DNA of 64,000 bases, taken from Gemmataceae bacterium (GTDB lineage Bacteria > Planctomycetota > Planctomycetia > Gemmatales > Gemmataceae). Numbering within the stretch: position 1 is the first letter of the stretch; the number at the start of each line of letters is the position of its first letter. The stretch lies in the NCBI GenBank assembly GCA_025055795.1, contig JANWVV010000008.1, positions 54,808 through 118,807 of the forward strand, written 5' to 3'. This document shows positions 7,668-16,451 of this stretch, in pieces. The notes beneath the pieces were generated by a model. That model did no database searches and had not been told where the DNA came from. It saw only the letters and a program-made list of their open reading frames with translations. The position numbers and the translations under genes are program-made.

Positions 7668-10550
7668 CTAAGGGTTCACCCCTAGACTGCGGCGAATGAA
7701 CTCCAGTTGTGTCCGCTGATAATGCTGACTGCGGATCCCATGGCGGGCCGAAGGGTACACCATCATCTCGAAAGATTTGTTGGCCTTCTGCAATGCTTCC
7801 GCCAACTGCATACTGTTCTGGACATGGACGTTGTCGTCGACCATCCCGTGGATGATCAGGAGGCGACCGTGCAAGTGCTGTGCCGCTTCCACACAACTGC
7901 TGCGGCGATACCCCTCCGGGTTCTCCTGGGGGGTGAGCATGTACCGTTCGGTGTAGATGGAGTCATACAGGCGCCAATCGGTCACGGGGCCGGAAGCGAT
8001 ACCGGCGCAAAAGACCTTGGAATGGGTCAAGGCGTAGGCGGTCAGGTAGCCGCCATAGCTGTGTCCGCTCAGGCCCATGCGTTGTGGATCGGCCCAGCCC
8101 TGGTTGACCAGCCATTGGACGGCCCCCTCCAAGTCCTTCAACTCCTGCACGCCTAACTGTTTGTAGCAGCTCCAGGCGGATTGGGCCCCTTTGCCGCTGG
8201 CACTGCGTGGATCCACCCGCACCACGACGATACCACTACTGGCCAGCGACTGATCGAGCAGGCGGCCGGCACTGTACTCGTCGCGAATGGTGGGCATACG
8301 GGGACCGCCATAAATAAACAGCCAGACAGGATAACGGCGTTTGGCATCAAACCCCGGCGGATAGGTAATGGCTCCCTCCAGGACGAACCCGTCCGGCAAT
8401 GGAATGCGGACCCGTTCGTGCTTGCCGAAGCGGAACCGCTCCCGCTCCCGCACCGGGTTGGTGTCCAGCCGGCGGATCGGACCACGGTCGATCTCGACTA
8501 ACACCTGCTGCGGCGGAGTATACGGATCACTGAAGCGGTCAATGTACAGCTTCCCTCCTGGAGCCAGGCTGATCTGGTGCGTCTTTCCTTTCTCGCTGAG
8601 AAGTTCCACCGGACCATCGAAACGGGTACGGCAAAAGTCCACACCCGTGGGCGAAGTCAGGCGGGCGGTAAAGTAAACACGTTGTTGGTCAGCTTCAACG
8701 CGTAACACATCTTGGACGTCCCAACTACCGTGGGTAACGCGGCGTAGGCAGCGTCCGTCGGCAGCGTAATGGTACAGATGTTTCCAGCCGCTCCGTTCGC
8801 TCAGAAACAAAAACGAACCGTCCGGAAGGAAGTGTGGGGCACCTACGTCATCCACCCAGGCCGCCGTTGTTTCACGCAACAGACGACGGGGGGCTTGCTC
8901 CAGACCATCCCAAACCAGCAGATCCAACCAGGTTTGCGTCCGGTTTTGAACATACGCATAAGGGGCATACCTGGCCCGCTGGTGGTGGGGATTGTCTGGC
9001 CGAGCAGAGGAACGATCTTTGTCCTGAACCGGCTTCGATCCATCACCGGACGGCTGCTGCGAGTCACCGTGGTGTACAGGGGGCAGGTTCCTTTCCTGGT
9101 TGGGGAGTGGTCGCCAACCGACGCGCACAATCAGGGTCTGGGCCGGTGGATAGAGATCCGCAGGCAATGGGAGCCAGCGTGGCTGGCCACCCTCGAGCGT
9201 TACCACGCCAAGTCGCACCAGCGGATTCGCTTCCCCTGCCTTTGGGTAGGGATACTGTTCCACCCCACCGTAATTCCCCTCGAAGCGGGTAATTGTGAAA
9301 CGACGCACCGGTCGATCATCAAACTGCAAAAAGGCGATCTGCTGGGAGTCAGGGCTCCACCAGTAGGCCTGGCCGTGCCGCTGGAAGACCTCTTCCTCGT
9401 AGACCCAATCGGCCTTACCGTTGAGAACGTCAGCATGACCATCGTGCGTAAGCTGGCGTTCCTTCTGCGTGGTCAGCTCGACTGCAAAAAGATTGCCGTT
9501 ACGTACGAAGGCCACCCAGCGGCCATCCGGACTGAAGGTCACGTATTCTTTACGACCACCACTACGCGTCAGTTGCACAGCCGGTCGGCCATCAAAATAA
9601 CCCACGGCCAGTTCGTCGCCAATATCGAACAAAAAGCCACTGCGGTCGGGATTGAACCGGAACTGGACGGCGGTGCTCCAACGCTGAATCACTTCGGGCG
9701 ATATTTTTGGGAGTGCCTTCAAGGAACGGGCGATCTGTTCACTATCGGCAAACAGTTCCGCCTGACCGCTACGGGCTTCCACTTTCCACAACTTGTTGTC
9801 TTTGACCTGGAGGAAATGTTCCGCATCGAGCCATTCGCCGATGCGAGCCGGGGTCCCCTGAAAGCCATAACTGACCGCGCCCTCCGGCCCGAAGAGCAAG
9901 GCCTCCGTGATGGGACGCAGCGGTTGCCGCTCCTCTGGCAGCAGTCGCGGTGGACCGGTCCACAAAGGCAGCGGTTGGGGTAACCGCCATATGATACACT
10001 CTGCGGCCGCCGGCAAGTCCCCTGAACGCAACGACAATTGCCCTAACAGGTTGTGCCGACTATGTGGTTCCAACCAACTAGCTAGCCAAGGTCCGAGCGG
10101 CTGTCGACTAGGCAGATGATAGCTCCCAGCGGGAATACAACGTTTCTCGCGTCGTATAACCGGGCCCGCCGACGCCGACTTAGAGGGAGACGAACTACCC
10201 TTACTGATGACATATGCTTCCAGCGGCACACAGAGATCCTCATACACTTCCCGCACCTGGACTCCGCGTCGCCGCAAATTGTTGACCAACTCCTCGCATT
10301 CCGGCGACAGAACATATCCCCCCACCGGCACCAACGCCCGACCCGTCAGCTGCTCGGGAAGTAATGCAAACGGGGGAACCAAACCAGCCATTGACAGGGT
10401 CGATGGTGTTCCACTTACCCTCTCGGACCACCCCACTGCCTCGGGCGATACTATCAGGCACCCTACCATTACGGCGGACCAGCATCCCGCCAGCCCTACA
10501 ACTGTGGGCCGGCCCACCCTCCCCGGACGTTCCCGACAGCTCGGTTTCAT
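7668..10550 (-). CDS. Secreted S9 family peptidase (dipeptidyl peptidase IV type)
   Basis: This 960-residue enzyme has the layout of DPP-IV proteases, which remove Xaa-Pro dipeptides from peptide N-termini. A signal-like segment lies within the first 40 residues. A beta-propeller covers about 200-690 with repeats such as YVTFSPDGRWVAFVRNGNLFAV and YWWSPDSQQIAFLQFDD. The alpha/beta-hydrolase domain is C-terminal: the nucleophile is Ser831 in GLSGHSYGGYL, the acid is Asp905 in HGMVDDNVHVQ, and the base is His937 in SARHGI, matching the S9B triad in order and spacing. A non-conserved insert of about 30 residues near 480-530, rich in His, Gln, Ser and Pro, interrupts the propeller. The enzyme is probably periplasmic and used in peptide scavenging. 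The gene is alone in its transcription unit. Confidence 0.92.
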   Translation of the reverse strand: MKPSCRERPGRVGRPTVVGLAGCWSAVMVGCLIVSPEAVGWSERVSGTPSTLSMAGLVPPFALLPEQLTGRALVPVGGYVLSPECEELVNNLRRRGVQVREVYEDLCVPLEAYVISKGSSSPSKSASAGPVIRREKRCIPAGSYHLPSRQPLGPWLASWLEPHSRHNLLGQLSLRSGDLPAAAECIIWRLPQPLPLWTGPPRLLPEERQPLRPITEALLFGPEGAVSYGFQGTPARIGEWLDAEHFLQVKDNKLWKVEARSGQAELFADSEQIARSLKALPKISPEVIQRWSTAVQFRFNPDRSGFLFDIGDELAVGYFDGRPAVQLTRSGGRKEYVTFSPDGRWVAFVRNGNLFAVELTTQKERQLTHDGHADVLNGKADWVYEEEVFQRHGQAYWWSPDSQQIAFLQFDDRPVRRFTITRFEGNYGGVEQYPYPKAGEANPLVRLGVVTLEGGQPRWLPLPADLYPPAQTLIVRVGWRPLPNQERNLPPVHHGDSQQPSGDGSKPVQDKDRSSARPDNPHHQRARYAPYAYVQNRTQTWLDLLVWDGLEQAPRRLLRETTAAWVDDVGAPHFLPDGSFLFLSERSGWKHLYHYAADGRCLRRVTHGSWDVQDVLRVEADQQRVYFTARLTSPTGVDFCRTRFDGPVELLSEKGKTHQISLAPGGKLYIDRFSDPYTPPQQVLVEIDRGPIRRLDTNPVRERERFRFGKHERVRIPLPDGFVLEGAITYPPGFDAKRRYPVWLFIYGGPRMPTIRDEYSAGRLLDQSLASSGIVVVRVDPRSASGKGAQSAWSCYKQLGVQELKDLEGAVQWLVNQGWADPQRMGLSGHSYGGYLTAYALTHSKVFCAGIASGPVTDWRLYDSIYTERYMLTPQENPEGYRRSSCVEAAQHLHGRLLIIHGMVDDNVHVQNSMQLAEALQKANKSFEMMVYPSARHGIRSQHYQRTQLEFIRRSLGVNP

Positions 10551-10712
10551 GGTGGATCTCAGTAATCGACGACCAGAAAGCTGCTCGGCAACACTTGCCG
10601 AAAAATTTCGCCACTAAAGACTTTGGTTATTCTGGACCAGCACACTCGACGACACAAGTGATTGTTTTCGCCGCCTTTTGCTCAGATTTCTGAGTATAAT
10701 TTTGTCTTACAA

Positions 10713-10742
10713 AAGGTCGCCATCCAAACCGATGGCGACCTT
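10713..10742 (-). terminator. Perfect 12-bp hairpin with T-rich tail, terminator or leader attenuator
   Basis: AAGGTCGCCATC pairs perfectly with GATGGCGACCTT around a six-base loop. Read on the minus strand, the stem is followed by TTGTAAGACAAAATT, so together with the end of the stem there are four T. It lies 163 bases upstream of the S9 peptidase start and about 480 bases past the rtcB stop. It could end the rtcB transcript or control the peptidase leader. Confidence 0.6.
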
Positions 10743-10795
10743 CGCTATTAGGTTAACCAGATTGCACTGCCTAAGTAGAAAAAAGCTCAGATAAT

Positions 10796-10823
10796 TTGAC
10801 TTTTCAGAATTTTTATCCATAAT
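10796..10823 (+). promoter_or_regulatory. Promoter-like -35/-10 pair, plus strand
   Basis: TTGACT at 10796-10801 and CATAAT at 10818-10823 are 16 bases apart and each differ from the sigma-70 consensus at one position. The pair points away from both flanking genes, toward a 16-codon open frame. The AT-rich setting raises the chance of coincidence. Confidence 0.35.
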
Positions 10824-10837
10824 TCCATAAGGAACAA

Positions 10838-10888
10838 ATGGACATTAAATGCGACCAGATTGGTTATGGTCTGGACAGCCGTCCATAA
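10838..10888 (+). CDS. Possible 16-residue small protein or leader peptide
   Basis: An ATG at 10838 preceded by AAGGA opens a frame for a 16-residue peptide ending DSRP. The promoter-like pair at 10796-10823 lies just upstream. The stop overlaps a short hairpin, TGGAC-AGCC-GTCCA (10872-10885), followed by an AT-rich run with TTTTTATT. The arrangement resembles a compact small-transcript unit. It may equally be a chance open frame, as short frames are common in AT-rich gaps. Confidence 0.25.
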   Translation: MDIKCDQIGYGLDSRP

Positions 10889-11225
10889 ATTAAATTATTT
10901 TTATTGCATGTCATAAATCCGATAACTTGATCGAACTGTAAAGCGTGAAACACTCCATCTGCGTAGCCCCGTGGCAGAGTGATTCATGAGACTGAACCGA
11001 TTGAGCTTGCGTTTTCCGCTTTAGGTGGTTGTGTAGGCAAACGAACCTATGGCCGAACATGTTTTTATCTCAGCAAGCGGTGTGTAGGTGCGGAAATCAC
11101 TCCGCAATGGACATGCTGGCAGGCAAAGCAGTGCTAGCCAAGCGGCCAAGGGATCGGTCAATTGATCCGGTGGAGTTTGGGATGACTAGGTAAACTTGTA
11201 GGTAAGATGGAATTCCAGGGCGTGT

Positions 11226-12686
11226 TTACCCTTTGATGACGCCGATAGGCCGCAGGCGTGCCACTTTGCGTGACAGGTCAGCACGGTGGACGACTTCCAC
11301 CACTTCGTCGACGTTTTTGTAAGCCTGGGGTTGTTCCTCAGCCAGGCCGCCACGGCTGGTGGCCATGGCGATCACTCCTTTGGCTTCCAGTTGTTTTTCG
11401 ACCACACGATCACTGGCAACGGCTTTGGCGGCGGTGCGGCTCAGCGCCCTACCGGCACCGTGGCAGGTGGAGCCGAAACTTTTGTGCATGCTGCCGGCAC
11501 TCCCCACCAGCACCCATGAGGCCCGCCCCATGTCGCCCGGGATAATTACCGGCTGACCGACGCTGCGGAAGGCCTCTGGTACCTCGGGGTGGCCTGCCGG
11601 GAAGGCCCGTGTAGCTCCTTTGCGATGGACCCAAACCTGCTTGCGCTGGCCATCGATCGTATGTTCTTCCAGCTTGGCGATGTTATGGGCGACGTCGTAG
11701 AGCAGGTCCATACCCAGATCGCGCCAGGAGCGTCCAAACACTTCGGCGAACACTTCACGGGCCTGATGCATGAGCAGTTGGCGATTACAAAAGCCGAAGT
11801 TGGCCGCGGCACGCATGGCGGCAATGTAGCGTCGGCCCTCTGGCGAGTCGGCGGGGGCACAGGCCAGTTGCCGATCCGGCAGCGTAAAGCCATATTTGCC
11901 CGGCATGCCTCGGAACAAGGCCAGGAAGTCATCGCACACCTGATAGCCCAGGCCCCGGCTCCCCGAATGGATCATGACGCATACCTGGTTGAGTTCCAGG
12001 CCGAAGGCCTTGGCCACCACCTCGTCGAAAATGGCATCCACCACTTGGACTTCCAGGAAGTGGTTGCCGCTCCCAAGCGTGCCACACTGCTGCGAGCCGC
12101 GTTGGACAGCGTGGTCAGACACGGCGTCGGGATCCGCACCTTCAATGCGTCCGTGGGCCTCGGTGTGGAGCAAGTCTTCAGGCGTGCCCAGATCACGTTC
12201 AATGACAAAACGTGGCCCTTCGGCCATCAGGCGGCGGGTCTCCTGGGGATCAAAGCGATATTTGCCCCCGCGTCCTACACCGGCCGGGATCGTTTGGAAC
12301 AAGCGGCGGACCAGCTCCCGCAACCGTGGTTGTACCTCGGTGTAAGTCAGGTTGGTTTTGACCAATCGAACCCCACAGTTGATGTCGTAACCGACACCGC
12401 CGGGAGATATTACACCACCGATGGCCGGATCGGTCGCACAGACGCCGCCGATGCAAAAGCCGTAGCCCCAGTGGATGTCGGGCATGGCCAGACTGGCCAT
12501 CTGGATACCTGGCAGAAAGGCCACATTGGCCACCTGTTCCGGCGCCATATCGGCCCGGATCGATTCGATCAGCGTTTCGCTGGCAAAGATGATGCCATCG
12601 ACCCGCATTCCCGGCTTGTAATCGCGGGGAATACGCCACCGCGTCTCATCAACCCTCTCCAGCGGACCACTGTAGGCTGCTTTCAT
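11226..12686 (-). CDS. rtcB: RNA-splicing ligase RtcB (archaeal type)
   Basis: This 486-residue enzyme joins RNA 2',3'-cyclic phosphate or 3'-phosphate ends to 5'-hydroxyl ends using GTP and manganese. Visible motifs are MPDIHWGYGFCIGG near 68-81, the metal-binding DINCGVR with Asp101 and Cys104, GTLGSGNHFLE, MIHSGSRGLGYQ, VHRKGATRAFPAG, and the GTP-reacting histidine region KSFGSTCHGAGR. The length and DINCGVR motif match the archaeal (Pyrococcus-like) form rather than the shorter E. coli form. The ATG at 12686 is preferred to a TTG at 12698, although neither has a clear ribosome binding site. Archease lies directly upstream on the same strand, so the pair likely acts together in RNA repair or tRNA healing. 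No RtcA or RtcR gene is adjacent. Confidence 0.96.
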   Translation of the reverse strand: MKAAYSGPLERVDETRWRIPRDYKPGMRVDGIIFASETLIESIRADMAPEQVANVAFLPGIQMASLAMPDIHWGYGFCIGGVCATDPAIGGVISPGGVGYDINCGVRLVKTNLTYTEVQPRLRELVRRLFQTIPAGVGRGGKYRFDPQETRRLMAEGPRFVIERDLGTPEDLLHTEAHGRIEGADPDAVSDHAVQRGSQQCGTLGSGNHFLEVQVVDAIFDEVVAKAFGLELNQVCVMIHSGSRGLGYQVCDDFLALFRGMPGKYGFTLPDRQLACAPADSPEGRRYIAAMRAAANFGFCNRQLLMHQAREVFAEVFGRSWRDLGMDLLYDVAHNIAKLEEHTIDGQRKQVWVHRKGATRAFPAGHPEVPEAFRSVGQPVIIPGDMGRASWVLVGSAGSMHKSFGSTCHGAGRALSRTAAKAVASDRVVEKQLEAKGVIAMATSRGGLAEEQPQAYKNVDEVVEVVHRADLSRKVARLRPIGVIKG

Positions 12687-12879
12687 GGTCTGGTCCAACC
12701 CTTGCTCACCCGTCCCACGCTACGAGGATTTTCCCTTTTTGCAACAACGGGAGCACTTACGAACGATCAGTGAGGTCGGGGACAGAGCGAATTATTATAT
12801 GGCGTTAATCCGATGAGAGGGAATACTCACATGCGAGTGGTAAGACTACAGGAGTGCTGGAGCAAACTCAGGAAGGTAA

Positions 12880-13293
12880 TCAGATGTCGACAATCACTTC
12901 GGCCAGCCAGGAACCGTCGGGTTGTTGCCTCAGCTGCAACCCATGGTAGGTAATGGCCTTCACCTCGCGTCCAGGACGATGCTGTTGCAAATCAAACGGT
13001 TCGCCCCAGGCGGTCGCCTGCAAGGTGGATCTGTCGATGTGGACATCGAAACGGCAGAACACCCAATGGTCTTCGTCGAACGCCAGCAACAAGGTACGCA
13101 ACCAATCAAACAGGAGCAGTTCCCGGTCTTCATTGGCCAGGCAAAAGGTACGAGACTTGTCGGGGCGAACCGTAGCAAGGTCTTCGAGCAAAACAGCAAA
13201 CAACGCCTGGCCCGCCTCGGCAAACAGGGTATTCAGATCCGGCGCGTGGATGCGTAGACCAAGGTCCGCGGTGTGTTCGAACAGTTCGTACAT
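12880..13293 (-). CDS. Archease, RtcB activating protein
   Basis: This 137-residue protein matches archease in length and in its key motifs. The N-terminus has FEHTADLGLRIHA, with the conserved HTAD. The middle has LLFDWLRTLLLAFD, and the C-terminus has EVKAITYHGLQL followed by the acidic terminal VIVDI. Archease helps RtcB form its guanylylated intermediate, turn over several times and use varied nucleotide cofactors. Its three acidic metal ligands are expected near the HTAD segment and at the C-terminal aspartate, which is present. The gene is 193 bases upstream of rtcB on the same strand, a common pairing that supports both calls. The ATG at 13293 gives the normal N-terminus; no strong ribosome binding site is visible. 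Confidence 0.93.
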   Translation of the reverse strand: MYELFEHTADLGLRIHAPDLNTLFAEAGQALFAVLLEDLATVRPDKSRTFCLANEDRELLLFDWLRTLLLAFDEDHWVFCRFDVHIDRSTLQATAWGEPFDLQQHRPGREVKAITYHGLQLRQQPDGSWLAEVIVDI

Positions 13294-13433
13294 AGGAAGC
13301 CATCAAGTTTGTCGCTGCCAGTTAGCCATCTTAAAAGATGGCAGTATTATGACAGCATTATTACGCCACGGTCCAAGGGGTGGAAGGGGGCCGGAACTGA
13401 CGAGAAAACAATCTGAGCAGGTGCGCAAGCCGT

Positions 13434-14408
13434 TTACCAGCGGATCACCGCGGTTCCCCAAGTCAGTCCCGCCCCAAAGCCGCTGAGAACCACCAGGCTG
13501 CCCTCACGGATGTAGCCTTCGGCCAGAGCTTCCTCCAAAGCAATGGGGATGCTGCCGGCCGAGGTATTGCCGTATTTTTCCAGATTGTTGAACACCCGCG
13601 AACGGGGAATGCGCAGCACGTCGATGGCGGCATTGATGATACGAATGTTAGCCTGGTGGGCGATATACAGGTCGATATCGGAGGTCTGCAGGTGAGCCGC
13701 TTTCAGGACATCCTGGATGGTATCGCACAAGATGCTGACCGCCCAGCGGAAGACAGCGCGTCCGTCCATGGACATGTAGTGTTTACCTTCGGCGAGGTCC
13801 TCGGGGGTGGGTGGGCGTCGGCTGCCGCCGCACTCCCGCATCAGCAGGGGTCCGCCATGGCCATCGGCCCCTAGGCTATAGGCCAGGAACCCCTGCTCGG
13901 GCGACCCCGGCTCCACGAAGACGGCACCGGCTCCGTCGCCGAATAGGGGATACGTTTTGATGTCATTGGGGTTGAGGATGCGGCTGTTGGTATCCCCGCC
14001 GATGACCAAGGCACGTTCGCTAAGGCCAGCCTTGACGTAAGCGGCAGCCGTGATCAGGGCGTACATGAAACCGGCACAGGCAGCTTCCACTTCGATGGCT
14101 GGTCCGACTAGCCCCAAGCGGTCCTGGACAAGGCAGGCTGTCGAGGGAAAGGACATATCCGGGGTGAAGGTGCCTAGAACCAGCAGGTCACAGTCTTTGG
14201 CCGTCAGGCCGGTTTTGGCAAACAGATCGTAGGCGGCTTCGACACACAGGTCCGAGGTCGCCTGATGGGGCGCAGCATGGCGACGTTCCAGAATGCCCGT
14301 GCGTTTGACAATCCAGTCGGAGTCCAGGCCAAGGCGGGCATGCAAATGATTGTTACTGACTACCAGATCGGGGACATACTTACCCGCCCCGACGATCTTG
14401 ACACCCAT
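13434..14408 (-). CDS. fabH: 3-oxoacyl-ACP synthase III (FabH)
   Basis: This 324-residue enzyme starts fatty acid chains by condensing acetyl-CoA with malonyl-ACP. It begins MGVKIVGAGKYVPDLVVSN, as FabH proteins do. The nucleophile is Cys111 in EVEAACAGFMYAL. The other two catalytic residues are seen in IAHQANIRIINA (His) and NLEKYGNTSAGSIPIAL (Asn). A glycine-rich FGDGAGAVFVEP loop and the C-terminal SGFGAGLTWGTAVIRW are also canonical. The ATG at 14408 was chosen because conserved sequence begins there; an earlier in-frame start (14519) adds 37 proline-rich unconserved residues. It is not in a fab operon: archease is 140 bases downstream and a secreted protein gene is upstream. A role as a housekeeping initiator is likely, but a branched-chain or secondary-metabolite starter role cannot be excluded. 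Confidence 0.95.
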   Translation of the reverse strand: MGVKIVGAGKYVPDLVVSNNHLHARLGLDSDWIVKRTGILERRHAAPHQATSDLCVEAAYDLFAKTGLTAKDCDLLVLGTFTPDMSFPSTACLVQDRLGLVGPAIEVEAACAGFMYALITAAAYVKAGLSERALVIGGDTNSRILNPNDIKTYPLFGDGAGAVFVEPGSPEQGFLAYSLGADGHGGPLLMRECGGSRRPPTPEDLAEGKHYMSMDGRAVFRWAVSILCDTIQDVLKAAHLQTSDIDLYIAHQANIRIINAAIDVLRIPRSRVFNNLEKYGNTSAGSIPIALEEALAEGYIREGSLVVLSGFGAGLTWGTAVIRW

Positions 14409-14660
14409 CAAGGTGCGGCAGGGGGGCCGCGGTGACGTACGTTCCGGATGATATTCGCCATTGGTGGGCACGGGCGCCAGGTGTCGTTCCGTACCTGGCC
14501 CAAGGGGAGTCTGTCGCATGCCTCAATCCCGCCAAGCCGTGGACGCCAGCCCGGGACGCCCCAACGCGCCCGGAGATAGCAATTATAGTGGTTTGCTTAA
14601 GTATCCGGTATCGCCATGTCTGTAGCAAGTTTGCTGTCTTTGATAAAAATAGCGATGTTT

Positions 14661-16067
14661 TCACTGACCTTCGGCTCCGCTTTCCAGAAACCGGAGTAAC
14701 CCCAATAGAGCATGGCTGATGCCGTCCAGTCGGATGTCACCTTCACGGGGCGACAGGTGAAAGGCACCGATAAGCATGTGGGCCCGGTAGGCATTGTCAA
14801 AATGCCGGGTGTTGGCTTCGCTATATTGCAAGCCAATCTGGTAGCGACAGGCATCGCCAGCGGCTGCTGCATATTTGTGAAACCGATCGGTATCCGGCAC
14901 CTGACGCGTCACCTGGCAAGCGGCTGCCAGTGCTAGTAGGTAAATGCCTGTTTCCGGGCCGGAAGGCGAGTCCAGCCAGCGACCGTCGCGATACTGACGG
15001 AAGCCCCCCGCCCACTGAGGCAAGCGAGGATCGGTCACGGCAATCTGCCCACGACACAGGCCGTCGGCCGCTTCACAGACGATCGCAGCGGCTTCGGCAT
15101 CCCGGCTTAAAGTGTACCATTCCGCCGCTGCTAGTAGCAGCGTAGCCGCAAGCATTGGCTGAGGTTGGGTACGATAGTGGGCCCGATAGTGTTGCAGTCC
15201 TCGGCGAATGATCGCTGCCTTGTCCACAGCGGGACGATAACGCTGACTAACCGTCAACGCCCACAATCCCCAGCAGGGATGTTCGTTGACTCCGGTCGGA
15301 TCCTGGCGTAAGGGTTGGCCTGCCGGATCATCAATGTAATGGATGGAACCATCCGGACGTGCCTGACGCTGCAGGAAGGCGGCAAGCCGCTCGCCTTCCT
15401 CCAGTAAGCGGGGTTCAACCGCAGGCAGGGCATGAATGGCCAGGATCACAGCCGCGGCAAATCCGACACGGTTACATACATCCGAAGGGCCGCGGGGGAC
15501 ACGCATCTGAGGGTCCCCGGCGACGACAGGAGCTGCGGTCAACAGGGTGAGGATGGTCTGTGCGGCGGCCGCGGTATACTTGTCCTCGCCGCAGAAGCGG
15601 GCTGCCACTGCCAAGGCAAAGGCGGCCCGCGCCTGGATCAAATCGTCATCACCCAGCAACGGCTCGCGTAACGCCGGGTTAAAACCATAAAGGAAGCGGC
15701 CGTGTGTGTGATGATGCCGTTGCAGCCAGGCAGCTGCTGCCACAACACCCCGCACCGCGGCTTGCGTATGGTAAGGAAACGCTGCCAGAGGCTCAAAACG
15801 TTTCAAAGGGACAACCGAACGGGAAGCGGGGCTTGCTCCGGCGGTGTCTGCCGCCGGCGGTACGGACGACGGAGATGCTGCCATGCTCGATGTGCTCGAA
15901 GGTGGTGCCGAGCTAAAGGCCGAAGCGGTCCCGGAAGCCGAGGGGCTGTTACCCCCGGGCGTCACTGCGGGGGGGGCCCCTGGATCAGCCCATGTCGGCC
16001 ATATCCCCCCTGCCATACCCGCAGCGACAATGGCTATCCCTGCCACCCACCCCGCTTGTCTGCGCAT
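14661..16067 (-). CDS. Secreted protein with alpha/alpha-barrel (terpenoid-cyclase-like) domain, unknown function
   Basis: This 468-residue protein has a signal peptide (MRRQAGWVAGIAIVAAGMAG) and then a low-complexity linker of about 60 residues rich in Ser, Pro and Ala. The remaining roughly 370 residues are alpha-helical with repeated pairs such as AVRGVVAAAAWLQRHH, ARAAFALAVAARFCG, and CWGLWALTVSQRY, as in alpha/alpha toroid proteins (glycosidases, epimerases, prenyltransferase-like folds). Near 380-400 the sequence QWAGGFRQYRDGRWLDSPSGPETGIYL resembles lyase or hydrolase loops, but I cannot name the family. The start at 16067 is fixed by AGGAGG nine bases upstream; the longer frame from 16091 places this Shine-Dalgarno inside the gene. 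It is probably periplasmic. The neighbours (fabH and a VWA membrane protein gene) do not clarify its role. Confidence 0.7.
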   Translation of the reverse strand: MRRQAGWVAGIAIVAAGMAGGIWPTWADPGAPPAVTPGGNSPSASGTASAFSSAPPSSTSSMAASPSSVPPAADTAGASPASRSVVPLKRFEPLAAFPYHTQAAVRGVVAAAAWLQRHHHTHGRFLYGFNPALREPLLGDDDLIQARAAFALAVAARFCGEDKYTAAAAQTILTLLTAAPVVAGDPQMRVPRGPSDVCNRVGFAAAVILAIHALPAVEPRLLEEGERLAAFLQRQARPDGSIHYIDDPAGQPLRQDPTGVNEHPCWGLWALTVSQRYRPAVDKAAIIRRGLQHYRAHYRTQPQPMLAATLLLAAAEWYTLSRDAEAAAIVCEAADGLCRGQIAVTDPRLPQWAGGFRQYRDGRWLDSPSGPETGIYLLALAAACQVTRQVPDTDRFHKYAAAAGDACRYQIGLQYSEANTRHFDNAYRAHMLIGAFHLSPREGDIRLDGISHALLGLLRFLESGAEGQ

Positions 16068-16451
16068 GCGGTGGTTCCTCCTGCACAACATTTGACCATC
16101 ACCACCGGCCTGCGGCGGATCCTAAGCAAAAAGGTCTCCGGACGCAAGGTGAGCTGCTCCACTCCTGTAACACCCTGACATAAAAATCCTGTATAAATTG
16201 CCCGGCTTAATGACTGACCCACACGCGCCGCGACGCTTCCAAACACGTTAGTCACCGGGTAATCCCGCTGGCGTCAACAGGCCCTCCTTAACAGTAATCG
16301 AGGAGAACAACTCTGCCGTCCGCTGTCAGCTAGTGCAATTCTGGCCAACAGCAAGCTGGCGTCCTAACGGGCGTTTATCCGGGTCACTGGTTGCACTTTG
16401 CCTCTCAACAACTGCCGGTGATGGCATAAGAGGTGACGGTGGTCGGTGATG
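16068..16451. other. Intergenic region, no supported gene
   Basis: These 384 bases lie between two minus-strand genes, the secreted helical protein and the large VWA protein. The region contains the ribosome binding site for the first (16077-16082). No open frame with coding character, RNA gene or clear terminator was found. Confidence 0.5.

Larger units (their letters stand above)
10551..11225. other. AT-rich intergenic region with hairpin and possible small transcript
   Basis: These 675 bases separate rtcB from the S9 peptidase gene, both on the minus strand. The stretch from about 10750 to 10930 is clearly richer in A and T than its surroundings. It holds a perfect 12-bp hairpin, a plus-strand promoter-like pair and a 16-codon open frame, each listed separately. 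The remainder (10930-11225) shows no gene that I can recognise, and no tRNA-like cloverleaf. Confidence 0.5.

Noticed and set aside
8769..9983. Plus-strand open frame of 404 codons opposite the S9 peptidase
   Set aside because: It lies fully opposite a confirmed gene with intact catalytic motifs, so it is a shadow frame.
10930..11225. Possible structured RNA in the rtcB 3' gap
   Set aside because: I found no consistent long pairing or known motif beyond the two hairpins already listed. A covariance search could test it.
11589..12773. Plus-strand open frame of 394 codons opposite rtcB
   Set aside because: It is antisense to a clear RtcB gene, and its composition is explained by that gene.
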